This document shows, piece by piece, positions 1 through 7,498 of a stretch of DNA of 64,000 bases (position 1 is its first letter; each line of letters starts with the position of its first letter). The DNA lies in assembly GCF_013004595.1 (NCBI RefSeq), contig NZ_JABEMC010000005.1, forward strand, positions 62,001 through 126,000, in the 5' to 3' direction. Under the pieces are notes generated by a model. It saw nothing but the letters and a program-made list of their open reading frames with translations. It was not told the DNA's origin and made no database searches. Origin of the DNA: Brevibacterium luteolum (GTDB lineage Bacteria > Actinomycetota > Actinomycetes > Actinomycetales > Brevibacteriaceae). The translations under genes were made by a program, and so were the position numbers.

Positions 1-564
1 GGCAGTGTCGAGGTGACGACGCAGGTGAGCCGGCATGGCAGCCGGGCGGCTGCGGTGCGTCGGGGAAGGTCCGGCATCGGGTGTGTTCGTCATCATCGCA
101 TCCAGGTGGTTGTCGGGGCGGCGGTCGCGCAGCGTCGCCGTCTGCGCGGCGGTGTGCAGCTGGGTCAGAGTGTGGGTCTCACCGGCGGCCAGCGGCAGCT
201 CGATGTACTCGGCCTCCGCAGTGTCGGCTTCGGCTTCTGCGGCGGTGTCCTCGGCTCCGCCGTCGATGACGGACAGGGCCGGGGCGGGGCGGCGCAGGCT
301 CAGCTGCGCAGGTTCGGTCACGACCTCGACACCGGGTGGCGGGGCGTAGCGGGAGGCGGGGGTGGAGGCGGCGAAGAGCTCCGGGCGGGCAGGCTCCTCA
401 GCACACGGCTCGGCAGCCGCCGGGCGCTGGCAGATCTCCGCGGTTTCGGGCACCTCGCTGAGCTCGCGCTGTGCCACTGCGCGGTCCGTTCGCCGCAGGA
501 TTGCCGGCAACGTGAACGCGAAGAGCACGACGAGTGCGATGAGAACCGTGATGCTTGCCTCCAC
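1..564 (-). CDS. SepX/GlpR-like membrane-anchored protein (partial, N-terminal 188 residues)
   Basis: The reading frame is open from a GTG at 564 to the window edge, so the C-terminus is missing. One hydrophobic segment lies at about residues 4-22 (ITVLIALVVLFAF), followed by a basic stop-transfer patch and a long Pro/Ala/Glu-rich, probably disordered region. It lies downstream of rimJ in the same direction (67 bp gap). That is the place held in mycobacteria and corynebacteria by the short membrane protein known as GlpR or SepX, which acts at the divisome. The layout (one N-terminal anchor plus a low-complexity cytoplasmic tail) fits that family. The identity rests on context and topology, not on a conserved motif. 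No clear Shine-Dalgarno precedes the GTG, so the start is uncertain. Confidence 0.6.
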   Translation of the reverse strand, partial: MEASITVLIALVVLFAFTLPAILRRTDRAVAQRELSEVPETAEICQRPAAAEPCAEEPARPELFAASTPASRYAPPPGVEVVTEPAQLSLRRPAPALSVIDGGAEDTAAEAEADTAEAEYIELPLAAGETHTLTQLHTAAQTATLRDRRPDNHLDAMMTNTPDAGPSPTHRSRPAAMPAHLRRHLDTA

Positions 565-631
565 ACCACAACTGTATGGCCGCAGCGACTGTCACGATCG
601 GATCACGGAGGGTGTGTCGAGAAACTGCTCT

Positions 632-1240
632 TCAGGTGCCCGGCTGGTGGTCGGAGCGGTTGCGCTGCCAGTAGTCGAGCAGGCCGAAGGGGACGTCCTC
701 GCGCAGCAGCGCGAAGCTCAGATGGTCAGCCCAGGCGCCGTCGATGTGCATATAGCGTTCGCGGCGTCCTTCATAGCGGAAGCCGAGCTTTTCGACCACG
801 CGCAGGCTGGCGGTGTTCTCCGGGCGGATGTTGATCTCCATCCGGTGCAGCCCAAGCGCGGTGAAGCAGTAATCGGTGGCCAGCGCCACGGCGGTCGGGG
901 TGTGGCCGCGGCCTGCGAGCTGCTCGTCGATCCAGTAGCCGAGCTGGGCGGTCATGAGCGAGCTCCACTGGAACCCGGAGACGGTGAGCTGGCCGTGCAG
1001 CCGGCCGCCGATGTCGATGACGAAGGGCAGCAACCGGCCGGTCTTCGCCTGCCGATTCAGCAGCCGGCGCAGGTGGTGGAAGTCGGCAGGTTCGCCGCCG
1101 CGCGGGTCGGTGGCCTCCCATGGGGTCAGCCAGGCGCGGTTGCGGGCGCGCACCTCGGCGTAGTCCTTGGCATCGCGGCGAGTGAGGGGGCGCAGCAGCA
1201 CCTCGCCCTCGCGCAGTTCAACCGGCCAGTAGGAGCTCAC
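632..1240 (-). CDS. RimJ-like GNAT N-acetyltransferase
   Basis: This 202-residue protein is a GNAT-fold acetyltransferase of the RimJ/RimL type, which moves an acetyl group from acetyl-CoA to a protein N-terminus (classically ribosomal S5). The acetyl-CoA loop is visible as QLAGRGHT (residues 107-114), and the family helix ENTASLRVVEKLGF spans 141-154. The N-terminal strand VLLRPLTRRD is also typical. The GTG start overlaps the stop of the upstream MoaB-like gene (GTGA), so translation is probably coupled within a galU operon. Mycobacteria also place a rimJ gene close to galU. The real substrate cannot be read from the sequence. Confidence 0.85.
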   Translation of the reverse strand: MSSYWPVELREGEVLLRPLTRRDAKDYAEVRARNRAWLTPWEATDPRGGEPADFHHLRRLLNRQAKTGRLLPFVIDIGGRLHGQLTVSGFQWSSLMTAQLGYWIDEQLAGRGHTPTAVALATDYCFTALGLHRMEINIRPENTASLRVVEKLGFRYEGRRERYMHIDGAWADHLSFALLREDVPFGLLDYWQRNRSDHQPGT

Positions 1241-1866
1241 GGACGCTGCGGATCGCTGTCAGGGGTGCGGTTGAGCGGGACGACCTTCGGGCGCAGGTCA
1301 TGGACGACGGCTCCGGTGCCGGTGTCATCGCCGCCTGCTTCCTCGTCGTCGTCGCTCAGTTCGTCGAGCACATCGAGGATGATCGCCCCGACCTCCTGGA
1401 TGGCCGCCTGCACGCCGGTGACGTCATCGGGCAGGGTGAGCACGAGGGTGTCGCCGATCCAGCCGCAGGCCGGGGACTCGAAAACCGACCGGGAGTACCC
1501 GGCATCGAGCTGGGCGCGGCGGATCGACTGGGCCAGTCCCGGCACCGAGTGGTCGAGCGCCTCACCGACATCGGTGGCGAGGTCCTCACCGAGGCCGACA
1601 CCGAGCCGGCCGACGATGACGACGAGCCGGGCCCGGGCATCAGGACCGCCGAGGCCGGCGAGCCGCTCGTGCAGCGCCTCGCCCACCTCGGCGGCGCTGG
1701 TCTTGACGTCGAAACCGTACTCATCGAGCATCGTCTCCGCCGCCTCGGCAGCGGCTGTCACCTTCCGGCCCGCCAAGGGGCGGGACCGGCCGGCAGCGAT
1801 GACGAGCGCGCCGTAGGTCTCGGCGGCCTGGGACCCGCCGGCAGCGCTGCCGAACAGTCCGGTCAT
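1237..1866 (-). CDS. degenerate MoaB/MogA-like molybdopterin-binding domain protein
   Basis: This 209-residue protein follows the MoaB/MogA fold, the family that adenylylates molybdopterin during molybdenum-cofactor synthesis. Family landmarks are ALVIAAGRSRPLAGRK near the N-terminus, PGLAQSIRRAQL (109-120) and WIGDTLVLTLPDDVTGVQAAI (136 onward), matching the usual G-x-TLV-NLPG-x-P-GV stretch. The substrate-binding TTGGTG loop should fall at about residues 84-91 but reads VIVGRLGVG, so the catalytic signature is lost. A Ser/Asp/Glu-rich tail follows. It sits 8 bp after galU and overlaps rimJ by 4 nt. No other molybdenum-cofactor gene is present. I infer a fold-retaining protein that is probably not a standard Mog enzyme. 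Confidence 0.65.
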   Translation of the reverse strand: MTGLFGSAAGGSQAAETYGALVIAAGRSRPLAGRKVTAAAEAAETMLDEYGFDVKTSAAEVGEALHERLAGLGGPDARARLVVIVGRLGVGLGEDLATDVGEALDHSVPGLAQSIRRAQLDAGYSRSVFESPACGWIGDTLVLTLPDDVTGVQAAIQEVGAIILDVLDELSDDDEEAGGDDTGTGAVVHDLRPKVVPLNRTPDSDPQRP

Positions 1867-1874
1867 CAGATCGC

Positions 1875-2780
1875 TCAGCTGTCGAGGCCGGCGACGTATT
1901 CGCGCAGCCAGCCGTTGAGTTCGTCTCCGAGGTCGTCGCGGCGCCCGGCGAGCGTGATGACGGCCTTGAGGTAGCTGATCTTGTCGCCGGTGTCGTAGCG
2001 GTCGCCGGAGAACACGACGCCGTAGACGCCGTTGGAGTCCGGGTCGGCGGCCAGGGTCTGCAGCGCGTCGGTCAGCTGGATCTCGTTGCCGCGTCCCGGC
2101 GGGGTGTTGCGCAGGACGGGGAAGATCTCCGGGGCCAGCACGTAGCGGCCGATGATCGCCAGGTTGCTCGGCGCCTCGGACGGGTCGGGCTTCTCGACCA
2201 GGCCGGTGATGCGCACCGCGCCGTCGATGTCGACCTCCTCGACGGCCGCGCAGCCGTAGAGGCCGACGTCTTCGTGCGGGACCTCCATGAGAGCGACGAC
2301 GCTGCCGCCGGTGGCCTGCTGGACCGCGATCATCGATTCGAGGATCGGGTTCGATTCGTCGATGAGGTCATCGCCGAGGAGCACGGCGAAGGGCTCGTTG
2401 CCGACGTGCAGTTCGCTCTTGAGCACCGCGTGGCCGAGGCCGAGCGGATCGCCCTGGCGGACGTAGTGGATGTCGGCCAGTTCCGAGGAGTGCTGGACGG
2501 CGGCGAGCTTCTTTGTATCGCCCTTCTTCTCCAGGGCGCGCTCGAGTCCGTCGACGCGGTCGAAGTGATCCTCCAGCGGGCGCTTGTTGCGCCCGGTGAT
2601 CATGAGAATGTCGTTGAGGCCGGCATGCACGGCCTCCTCGACGACGTACTGGATGGCCGGCTTGTCGACAACCGGCAGCATCTCCTTCGGGGTGGCCTTC
2701 GTCGCCGGCAGGAAGCGGGTGCCCAGCCCGGCCACGGGGATGACGGCCTTGGTCACAGCGGCGTTGCTATTCTCAGTCAT
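1875..2780 (-). CDS. galU: UTP--glucose-1-phosphate uridylyltransferase
   Basis: GalU makes UDP-glucose from UTP and glucose-1-phosphate, feeding cell-envelope and storage polysaccharides. The 301-residue product has the nucleotidyltransferase loop GLGTRFLPATKATPKEMLPV (residues 18-37), then KPAIQYVVEEA, a uridine/sugar site around FAVLLGDDLID, and VEKP further on. Length is normal for bacterial GalU. A longer frame exists upstream, but the ATG at 2780 gives the standard N-terminus and lies 6 nt after a TACACT -10 box, pointing to a leaderless mRNA. It heads the minus-strand run galU, MoaB-like, rimJ and SepX-like. It is divergent from the formyl-THF cyclo-ligase, with only 30 bp between. Confidence 0.95.
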   Translation of the reverse strand: MTENSNAAVTKAVIPVAGLGTRFLPATKATPKEMLPVVDKPAIQYVVEEAVHAGLNDILMITGRNKRPLEDHFDRVDGLERALEKKGDTKKLAAVQHSSELADIHYVRQGDPLGLGHAVLKSELHVGNEPFAVLLGDDLIDESNPILESMIAVQQATGGSVVALMEVPHEDVGLYGCAAVEEVDIDGAVRITGLVEKPDPSEAPSNLAIIGRYVLAPEIFPVLRNTPPGRGNEIQLTDALQTLAADPDSNGVYGVVFSGDRYDTGDKISYLKAVITLAGRRDDLGDELNGWLREYVAGLDS

Positions 2781-2786
2781 ATCCTC

Positions 2787-2792
2787 AGTGTA
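2787..2792 (-). promoter_or_regulatory. -10 box of galU, leaderless layout
   Basis: TACACT on the minus strand lies 6 nt before the galU ATG. Transcription from it would start at or next to the ATG. The divergent promoter of the cyclo-ligase must lie in the same 30 bp. Confidence 0.5.
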
Positions 2793-2810
2793 CGCATAGG
2801 AGTGAGGGCA

Positions 2811-3446
2811 GTGACCGAGACCTCGAACGCGGCCGCCAAAGCCGAGCTGCGCAGCCGCATCCGCGCTGGTCGCCGCACCCGTGACGGGGCCGCTGCTGCC
2901 TTCGCCGAGGTGCTCGCCGGCTGCGTGCCGGATGAGGGTGCAGTCCTTGCCTATGCGGCCCTGCCGGGGGAGCCGAACCTCGATCTGCTCCTCGACGACC
3001 TGCATGCCCGTGGCCGGACGGTCTATCTGCCGGTCACCACCCCGGGTGAGCCGCTGCGCTTCGGCCGGCTGGAGACCGCGATGGAAAGCCTGCCCCGGGT
3101 CGGCACGTGGCAGATCCGCGAACCCCAACCGGTGCTCACCGCGCCCGAGGCGGTGGCCGGCACCGCTGATCACCCGCCGGTGGGTGTGGTGTTCGTGCCG
3201 GGTTTGGCCTACGGCCCCGCTGGTGCCCGGCTGGGCAACGGGGCCGGGTTCTACGATCGGACCTTCGGCCCGCAGGGACAGGCGCCCACTACCTCGGCGA
3301 CGGTCGACTTCATCGGCGTCTGCTACTCCGACGAAGTGCTGGGTGAAATCGGCCGCGAGGAGTGGGATCTTGCGGTCACGGCAATGGCGACCGAGACCGG
3401 TCTGCAGGCGGTGTCCGGAGGCGCCGGCGCGGGCGCATGCGAGTAG
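2811..3446 (+). CDS. 5-formyltetrahydrofolate cyclo-ligase
   Basis: The 211-residue protein belongs to the 5-FTHF cyclo-ligase family, which uses ATP to convert 5-formyl-THF to 5,10-methenyl-THF and so recycles a dead-end folate. It shows the N-terminal KAELRSRIRAGRR helix, VLAYAALPGEPNLD, and the ATP/phosphate loop RLGNGAGFYDR near the C-terminus (the usual G-x-G-x-G-YYDR motif). Two in-frame GTG codons, 2802 and 2811, are possible. I choose 2811 because AGGAG sits about 8 nt before it. FmdB follows after 44 bp. The cyclo-ligase/FmdB pairing beside galU is also found in mycobacteria (Rv0992c and Rv0991c, from memory). Confidence 0.9.
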   Translation: MTETSNAAAKAELRSRIRAGRRTRDGAAAAFAEVLAGCVPDEGAVLAYAALPGEPNLDLLLDDLHARGRTVYLPVTTPGEPLRFGRLETAMESLPRVGTWQIREPQPVLTAPEAVAGTADHPPVGVVFVPGLAYGPAGARLGNGAGFYDRTFGPQGQAPTTSATVDFIGVCYSDEVLGEIGREEWDLAVTAMATETGLQAVSGGAGAGACE

Positions 3447-3449
3447 GGC

Positions 3450-3455
3450 TATACT
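3450..3455 (+). promoter_or_regulatory. -10 box ahead of the FmdB gene
   Basis: TATACT follows the stop codon of the cyclo-ligase and lies 35 nt before the FmdB start, so FmdB may have its own transcript with a short leader. No good -35 box is visible. Confidence 0.45.
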
Positions 3456-3490
3456 TCTTGACGGATTTCCGCCCGCAAGAGAGGTCTGCT

Positions 3491-3862
3491 GTGCCCACCT
3501 ACGCCTACCGCTGCACCGAGTGCTCCAACGCCTTCGACATCCATCAGGCGTTCACCGATGATGCGCTCACCGAATGCCCGCAGTGCCACGGACGGCTGCG
3601 GAAGGTCTTCGGCTCGATCGGGGTGAGCTTCAAGGGCTCGGGCTTCTACCGCAACGACCACGGCGCGACTGCCGGCAGCGGGTCGGCCAGCAACGGCTCC
3701 GCCAACGGATCTGCGAGCGCGTCGGGTGGCGATTCCGGATCTTCATCGGCCTCGTCTTCTGACGCCTCAGCCTCCTCGTCGAGCAACTCGGACAGTGCCT
3801 CCTCTGCCAGCTCGTCGAGCAGCACTACCTCGTCGAAGACGGCAGCGACCTCCGCGTCATGA
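3491..3862 (+). CDS. FmdB-family zinc-ribbon protein with Ser-rich tail
   Basis: The 123-residue protein starts PTYAYRCTEC and carries two CxxC pairs, C8/C11 and C29/C32, forming the FmdB regulatory zinc ribbon. After about residue 60 it becomes an almost pure Ser/Ala/Gly/Asp tail, probably disordered. The mycobacterial homologue in the same gene context (Rv0991c) has been described as Ruc, a redox-regulated protein that works with the Hsp70 chaperone. The zinc ribbon plus disordered tail fits that kind of role, but function here is inferred. The GTG at 3491 has a GAGAGG ribosome-binding site 6 nt upstream. A longer upstream frame overlapping the cyclo-ligase is not needed. Confidence 0.85.
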   Translation: MPTYAYRCTECSNAFDIHQAFTDDALTECPQCHGRLRKVFGSIGVSFKGSGFYRNDHGATAGSGSASNGSANGSASASGGDSGSSSASSSDASASSSSNSDSASSASSSSSTTSSKTAATSAS

Positions 3863-3986
3863 CAGAAGGCCGGCGCACCGGTCCCGCTGGCATCTGGACT
3901 GGTCAGCCCCGCTGACACCCCCTGCTGCGGTTGTGGATGACAGGCACAACGCTGTCCACAGCTTCCGCTGAGCTACCCGTCTGAAT

Positions 3987-4724
3987 GTGCCTGCCCGTCA
4001 GACTCAGCCCATGGTCCTCTCGCTTCTCACACGTCCCACCCGACAGCCAGCCGGCACCCGCGAACCGCAGGCGAGCACCGCCTCGGCAGCGGTGCACACC
4101 CGCACGGCTCTGAGGCGCCGCCGGATCCTCGGGGCGGCCGCACTCGCGGTGGCGACGATGCTGGCGGTGTGGCTGCTCATCCCGCGCACCGGCGGGACGC
4201 ACGTGCTCGTGGCCAGCAGCCAGATCAGCGCCGGCAGCGAACTCTCGGCAGCCGATGTGTCCCTCGTGCGCTTCCCACCGAACCTCGTGCCCGCCGGTGC
4301 GCTGACCGAGACCGCCGCCGTCGTCGGGGCGACGGCGACATCTGAGGTGGCGGCCGGAGCTGTGCTGACCGAGCACGCACTCCTGACTCCGCGCGCTGAA
4401 CCACTGCCCGAGGGCATGGTCGCCCTGCCGGTGGAGGTCGGCGACGGCGCAGCGGCGCAGGTGCTGCGCCCCGGGCACCATGTGCGCGTCTTCGCTGCCG
4501 GCATCGGCAGCGACCCAGCCGGGGACGACGAGGACCCGCTGACCGGGCTGCAGCGCGGCCCAGCGGTCGTCGAGGACGCGGTCGTCGAGTCGATCCAGCA
4601 GGCAGACGCCGGCAGCTCCCCGCTTGACCGTTCAACCGTCGTGGTGCTGCGGGTGCACTCTGATGAGGCGGCCGCGCTGGCCGATATCGCCGGCAGCTCA
4701 CTGAGCTTCGCTGTGCTCAACTGA
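3987..4724 (+). CDS. SAF-domain (CpaB/RcpC-like) membrane protein
   Basis: The 245-residue protein has a basic N-terminus, one membrane segment at about residues 47-66 (ILGAAALAVATMLAVWLLIP) and an SAF domain at about 73-133 (VLVASSQISAGSELSAADV). A second region carries the VLRPGHHVRVFA stretch seen in CpaB/RcpC pilus-assembly proteins. No other pilus gene is present. Actinobacteria often keep such a gene between fmdB and mscL, so its role is unknown rather than clearly pilus-related. Start choice is open: GTG at 3987 or ATG at 4011, neither with a strong ribosome-binding site. Confidence 0.75.
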   Translation: MPARQTQPMVLSLLTRPTRQPAGTREPQASTASAAVHTRTALRRRRILGAAALAVATMLAVWLLIPRTGGTHVLVASSQISAGSELSAADVSLVRFPPNLVPAGALTETAAVVGATATSEVAAGAVLTEHALLTPRAEPLPEGMVALPVEVGDGAAAQVLRPGHHVRVFAAGIGSDPAGDDEDPLTGLQRGPAVVEDAVVESIQQADAGSSPLDRSTVVVLRVHSDEAAALADIAGSSLSFAVLN

Positions 4725-4762
4725 CCCGACCGTGCTCACTTGGCCCGGCCGTGCTCACCCGA
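4725..4762 (+). repeat. two-copy 19-bp tandem repeat
   Basis: CCCGACCGTGCTCACTTGG is followed directly by CCCGGCCGTGCTCACCCGA, 15 of 19 positions identical. It lies just after the SAF gene stop. No function is evident. Confidence 0.6.
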
Positions 4763-4827
4763 CCCGCTGGTCACGACTCTGCTCTGATGACGGGCCTGCA
4801 ACCCGCAGCTCATATGAGCTCACCGGC

Positions 4828-4833
4828 TATGAT
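4828..4833 (+). promoter_or_regulatory. -10 box of mscL
   Basis: TATGAT, 71 nt before the mscL start, is the best -10 candidate in the 180-bp gap. No matching -35 box is seen. Confidence 0.4.
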
Positions 4834-4904
4834 CGGAACGTACACAGGGCAGCCGGTGATCGCGTGCGTGCGCGCAGGCTGCCAGGTCTGGAAAGGACAT
4901 GACT

Positions 4905-5405
4905 ATGCTCAAAGGCTTCAGAGACTTCATTCTGCGCGGAAACGTCATCGAACTGGCGACCGCAGTCATCATCGGCGGTGCCTTCACTGCCATCGTCACC
5001 GCGATCTCCGACAAGATCATCAACCCGCTCATCGCCGCCATCGGTTCGCCGGAGTCCCCGGCCCTGTCGTTCTACCTGCGTGACGGCGTGGAGGCGACGA
5101 AGGTCGACATCGGAGCGGTCATCACCGCCTGCATCAACTTCCTCATCGTCGCTGCTGTGGTGTACTTCGTCATCATCATGCCGATGAACAAGATCAACGA
5201 GCTGCGCAAGCGCGGCGCCCCGGAAGACGAAGTTCCGCCGTCGAGCGAGGAGCTGCTCGCCGAGATCCGCGACCTCATCGCCCAGGGACGGCAGAACGCC
5301 GTGCCGGACCAGCGCTTCGCCGAAGGCGCCTCCGGCACCCCCGGCGTGCCCGGCGGAGCCCAGGACATGCCGAACTCCGCAGGCGACGGAAACCCGCGCC
5401 ACTGA
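4905..5405 (+). CDS. mscL: large-conductance mechanosensitive channel MscL
   Basis: MscL opens under membrane tension to release solutes during osmotic downshock. The 166-residue protein begins with the family signature LKGFRDFILRGNVIELATAV, then TM1 (about 15-40), a short periplasmic loop, and TM2 (about 72-94, INFLIVAAVVYFVII), followed by the cytoplasmic helix. The tail after about residue 130 is an extra Gly/Pro-rich stretch. An ATG lies 6 nt further upstream, but AAAGGA is better spaced (7 nt) to the ATG at 4905. A strong terminator follows, so it is probably a single-gene unit. Confidence 0.95.
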   Translation: MLKGFRDFILRGNVIELATAVIIGGAFTAIVTAISDKIINPLIAAIGSPESPALSFYLRDGVEATKVDIGAVITACINFLIVAAVVYFVIIMPMNKINELRKRGAPEDEVPPSSEELLAEIRDLIAQGRQNAVPDQRFAEGASGTPGVPGGAQDMPNSAGDGNPRH

Positions 5406-5443
5406 CATGCCACTGAGCACACGCCTCGGCGTGTGACCGACCG

Positions 5444-5480
5444 AAGGGCCGGGAGGATCACCGCAATCCTCCCGGCCCTT
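5444..5480 (+). terminator. intrinsic terminator after mscL
   Basis: AAGGGCCGGGAGGAT pairs perfectly with ATCCTCCCGGCCCTT (15 bp) around a 7-nt loop, followed by a short T run. Confidence 0.85.
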
Positions 5481-5537
5481 TCGCATGTCGCCACCAGCCG
5501 CTGCCATGCTCGGCTGTCATCGTCGGGTGCGCCCGAC

Positions 5538-5543
5538 TACTCT
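5538..5543 (+). promoter_or_regulatory. -10 box of the DedA gene, leaderless layout
   Basis: TACTCT ends 7 nt before the ATG at 5551, and no ribosome-binding site is present. Confidence 0.5.
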
Positions 5544-5550
5544 TGACGCC

Positions 5551-6369
5551 ATGACCGACGAGCAGCACCGGCTCCCCCACCACCGCCGTGCACCCGAGAC
5601 CGAGGCACCGGCTGCGGACCCGCAGAACCGCGCTGAGGCACCCCCAGCCCAGCCGCAGTCATTCAAGGACCTCGCCCCGTGGGAAGGCGAGGCCACGATC
5701 GTCGACAAGCTCCTGCTCGTTGCCGTGTTCGGTGTGCCGCTGTTCTACCTCGCACTGCTGCCCTTCCGCCCGCAGCTCATCGCCAACCACCCGGTGCTGC
5801 TGGAATTCCTCACCGGCGCGAAATCCGCGATCGTCGGCGCCGGCGCCTACGCCGGGATCGGCGAGTTGTCCCTGACCCTCGTGTTCATTGCCGGCCTGAT
5901 CGGCATGGCCAAGTTCGACTGGATGTTCTGGCTGGCCGGCCGCCGCTGGGGTGACGGCGCGGTTAACCTCTTCGCCCAGTCCGAACGCCAGCGCAAGCGG
6001 TTCAGCAAGCTGAAGAACCTGCCGGCCTGGCTGCTGTTCATCTTCGTCTTCATCTCCCGGGTGCCCGGCATCCCCGGCACCATCGTGTGGCTGGTCGCTG
6101 GGTACTCCCGGATGTCGCTGCCGCTGTTCCTCACCGCCCAGATCTCCGGCGCAGCAGCCATGACCGCGGTCTGGACTGCCCTGGGCTACAACCTCGGGCA
6201 GGCCGCCGTCGACATCATCCAGGTCATCGACCGCTACGCGATGTGGATCTCGCTGGCGATCATCGTCGGCATCGTCGTGTGGTCGACAGCCAAGAGCGTG
6301 CACACCGAATCCAAGCGCGCCAAAGCAGCCGGTGACACGGAGGACTCCACAGCTGAGAATCAGCGCTGA
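5551..6369 (+). CDS. DedA/VTT-family membrane protein
   Basis: The 272-residue protein has a charged N-terminal tail of about 50 residues and then the VTT (SNARE-associated/DedA) domain. It contains GELSLTLVFIAGLIGMAKFDWMFW-type helices, the family stretch LAGRRWGDG, and RVPGIPGTIVWLVAGYSRM, where the R and the G/P pattern are characteristic. DedA proteins act in the inner membrane, and several have been linked to lipid-carrier recycling and membrane homeostasis. The short 272-aa form with an N-terminal extension is typical of actinobacteria. The start is set by the leaderless promoter and the absence of any ribosome-binding site. Confidence 0.85.
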   Translation: MTDEQHRLPHHRRAPETEAPAADPQNRAEAPPAQPQSFKDLAPWEGEATIVDKLLLVAVFGVPLFYLALLPFRPQLIANHPVLLEFLTGAKSAIVGAGAYAGIGELSLTLVFIAGLIGMAKFDWMFWLAGRRWGDGAVNLFAQSERQRKRFSKLKNLPAWLLFIFVFISRVPGIPGTIVWLVAGYSRMSLPLFLTAQISGAAAMTAVWTALGYNLGQAAVDIIQVIDRYAMWISLAIIVGIVVWSTAKSVHTESKRAKAAGDTEDSTAENQR

Positions 6370-6491
6370 GTCCGGCCGATCTCCTTTCGCCGGTGAGCCC
6401 CCGGCAGTAACCTGAACGGGCGTGGCGGGCCACGCCCGGTTCGGCCAGGTGCTCGCCGGCCGGATGGACGCCCCCGTCGGCCGGCCGCCAC

Positions 6492-6497
6492 TAGACT
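6492..6497 (+). promoter_or_regulatory. -10 box of the PLP-dehydratase gene, leaderless layout
   Basis: TAGACT ends 7 nt before the ATG at 6505. Confidence 0.6.
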
Positions 6498-6504
6498 GGC
6501 CGGC

Positions 6505-7494
6505 ATGTCGATCGTTCCCACGCGTGACGAGATCACCGCCGCGCATTCGCTCATCAGCAGCCATATCCGCCGCACCCCGCTGCTCGACATCACCCTGCCC
6601 GACGGCACGCCGGTGACGCTCAAGCTCGAGCTCTTCCAGCACACCGGCAGCTTCAAACCCCGCGGCGCCTTCACCGGTGCGCTCACCGCCGCCGAGGCGC
6701 CGAAGAGCCTCGTAGCCGCCTCCGGTGGCAATCACGGCCTGGCCGTCGCACATGTCGCCTCCGTACTCGGCATCCCGGCCCGCATCTTCGTCCCCTCAAC
6801 CGCCCCAGAGGCGAAGGTCTCCCGACTTCGAGCAATGGGTGCTGAGGTCACCGTCACCGGTGAGGTCTATGCCGATGCGTTCGCCGCCAGCCAGGAGGCC
6901 GCCGCCCAGCCCGGCGCGCGGGCCCTGCACGCCTACGACTCCCCTGCCACCGTCACCGGCCAGGGCACCCTCGGGCTGGAACTCGACGCACAGCTGCGCA
7001 GCCGCACCAAGGACCAGACAGGCACCGCAGAACGGACCGGCCCCGGCGCCGAGGCGGAGGTCCCGACGGTCCTTGTGGCCACCGGCGGTGGTGGCCTCGT
7101 CGGCGGGATCGCCGCCTGGTTCGGATCCGATGCCAACGTCGTGCCGGTCGAACCGGAGACGTGTGCGGCCCTGCACACCGCGCTGGAGAACGGCGAGCGC
7201 ACACCGATCAGCCCCAGCGGCGTGGCAGCCGATTCGCTTGGGGCCAGCACGATCGGCGAGATCTGCTTCGCTGTCGCCTGCCAGAACGCATTGGCACCGG
7301 TGCTCGTCACCGACGCAGCGATCGGGGAGGCGCGCACGTGGCTGTGGCGCCAGACCCGCATCGCCGCCGAACCCGGCGGGGCGACAGCTCTGGCTGCGCT
7401 GCTCTCGGGTGCCTACCGGCCGACCCCCGGCGAGCAGGTCACCGTGGTCGTCTGCGGCGCGAACGCTGACCCGTCTGATCTGCCCCTAGACTGA
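6505..7494 (+). CDS. PLP-dependent serine/threonine dehydratase-like protein
   Basis: The 329-residue protein is a fold-type II PLP enzyme of the threonine/serine dehydratase group. The PLP lysine is K51 in HTGSFKPRG, the substrate loop is SGGNHG (73-78), and the phosphate-binding glycine loop is TGGGGLVGG. It lacks the ACT-like regulatory domain of biosynthetic IlvA, so a catabolic dehydratase or serine racemase-like role is likely. An insertion rich in charged residues (about 165-180) follows LDAQLRSRTK. The next gene starts 4 nt after this stop and carries its own -10 box inside this gene's end. Confidence 0.85.
   Translation: MSIVPTRDEITAAHSLISSHIRRTPLLDITLPDGTPVTLKLELFQHTGSFKPRGAFTGALTAAEAPKSLVAASGGNHGLAVAHVASVLGIPARIFVPSTAPEAKVSRLRAMGAEVTVTGEVYADAFAASQEAAAQPGARALHAYDSPATVTGQGTLGLELDAQLRSRTKDQTGTAERTGPGAEAEVPTVLVATGGGGLVGGIAAWFGSDANVVPVEPETCAALHTALENGERTPISPSGVAADSLGASTIGEICFAVACQNALAPVLVTDAAIGEARTWLWRQTRIAAEPGGATALAALLSGAYRPTPGEQVTVVVCGANADPSDLPLD
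7487..7492 (+). promoter_or_regulatory. -10 box of the MFS gene, inside the preceding stop region
   Basis: TAGACT overlaps the last codons and the TGA of the dehydratase and ends 6 nt before the GTG at 7499, so the carrier can be made from a leaderless transcript. Confidence 0.55.
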
Positions 7495-7498
7495 GGCA

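Noticed and set aside
3660..3862. Ser-rich end of FmdB as a frameshift
   Set aside because: The frame is uninterrupted and ends in a normal stop; Ser-rich tails are found in related FmdB proteins.
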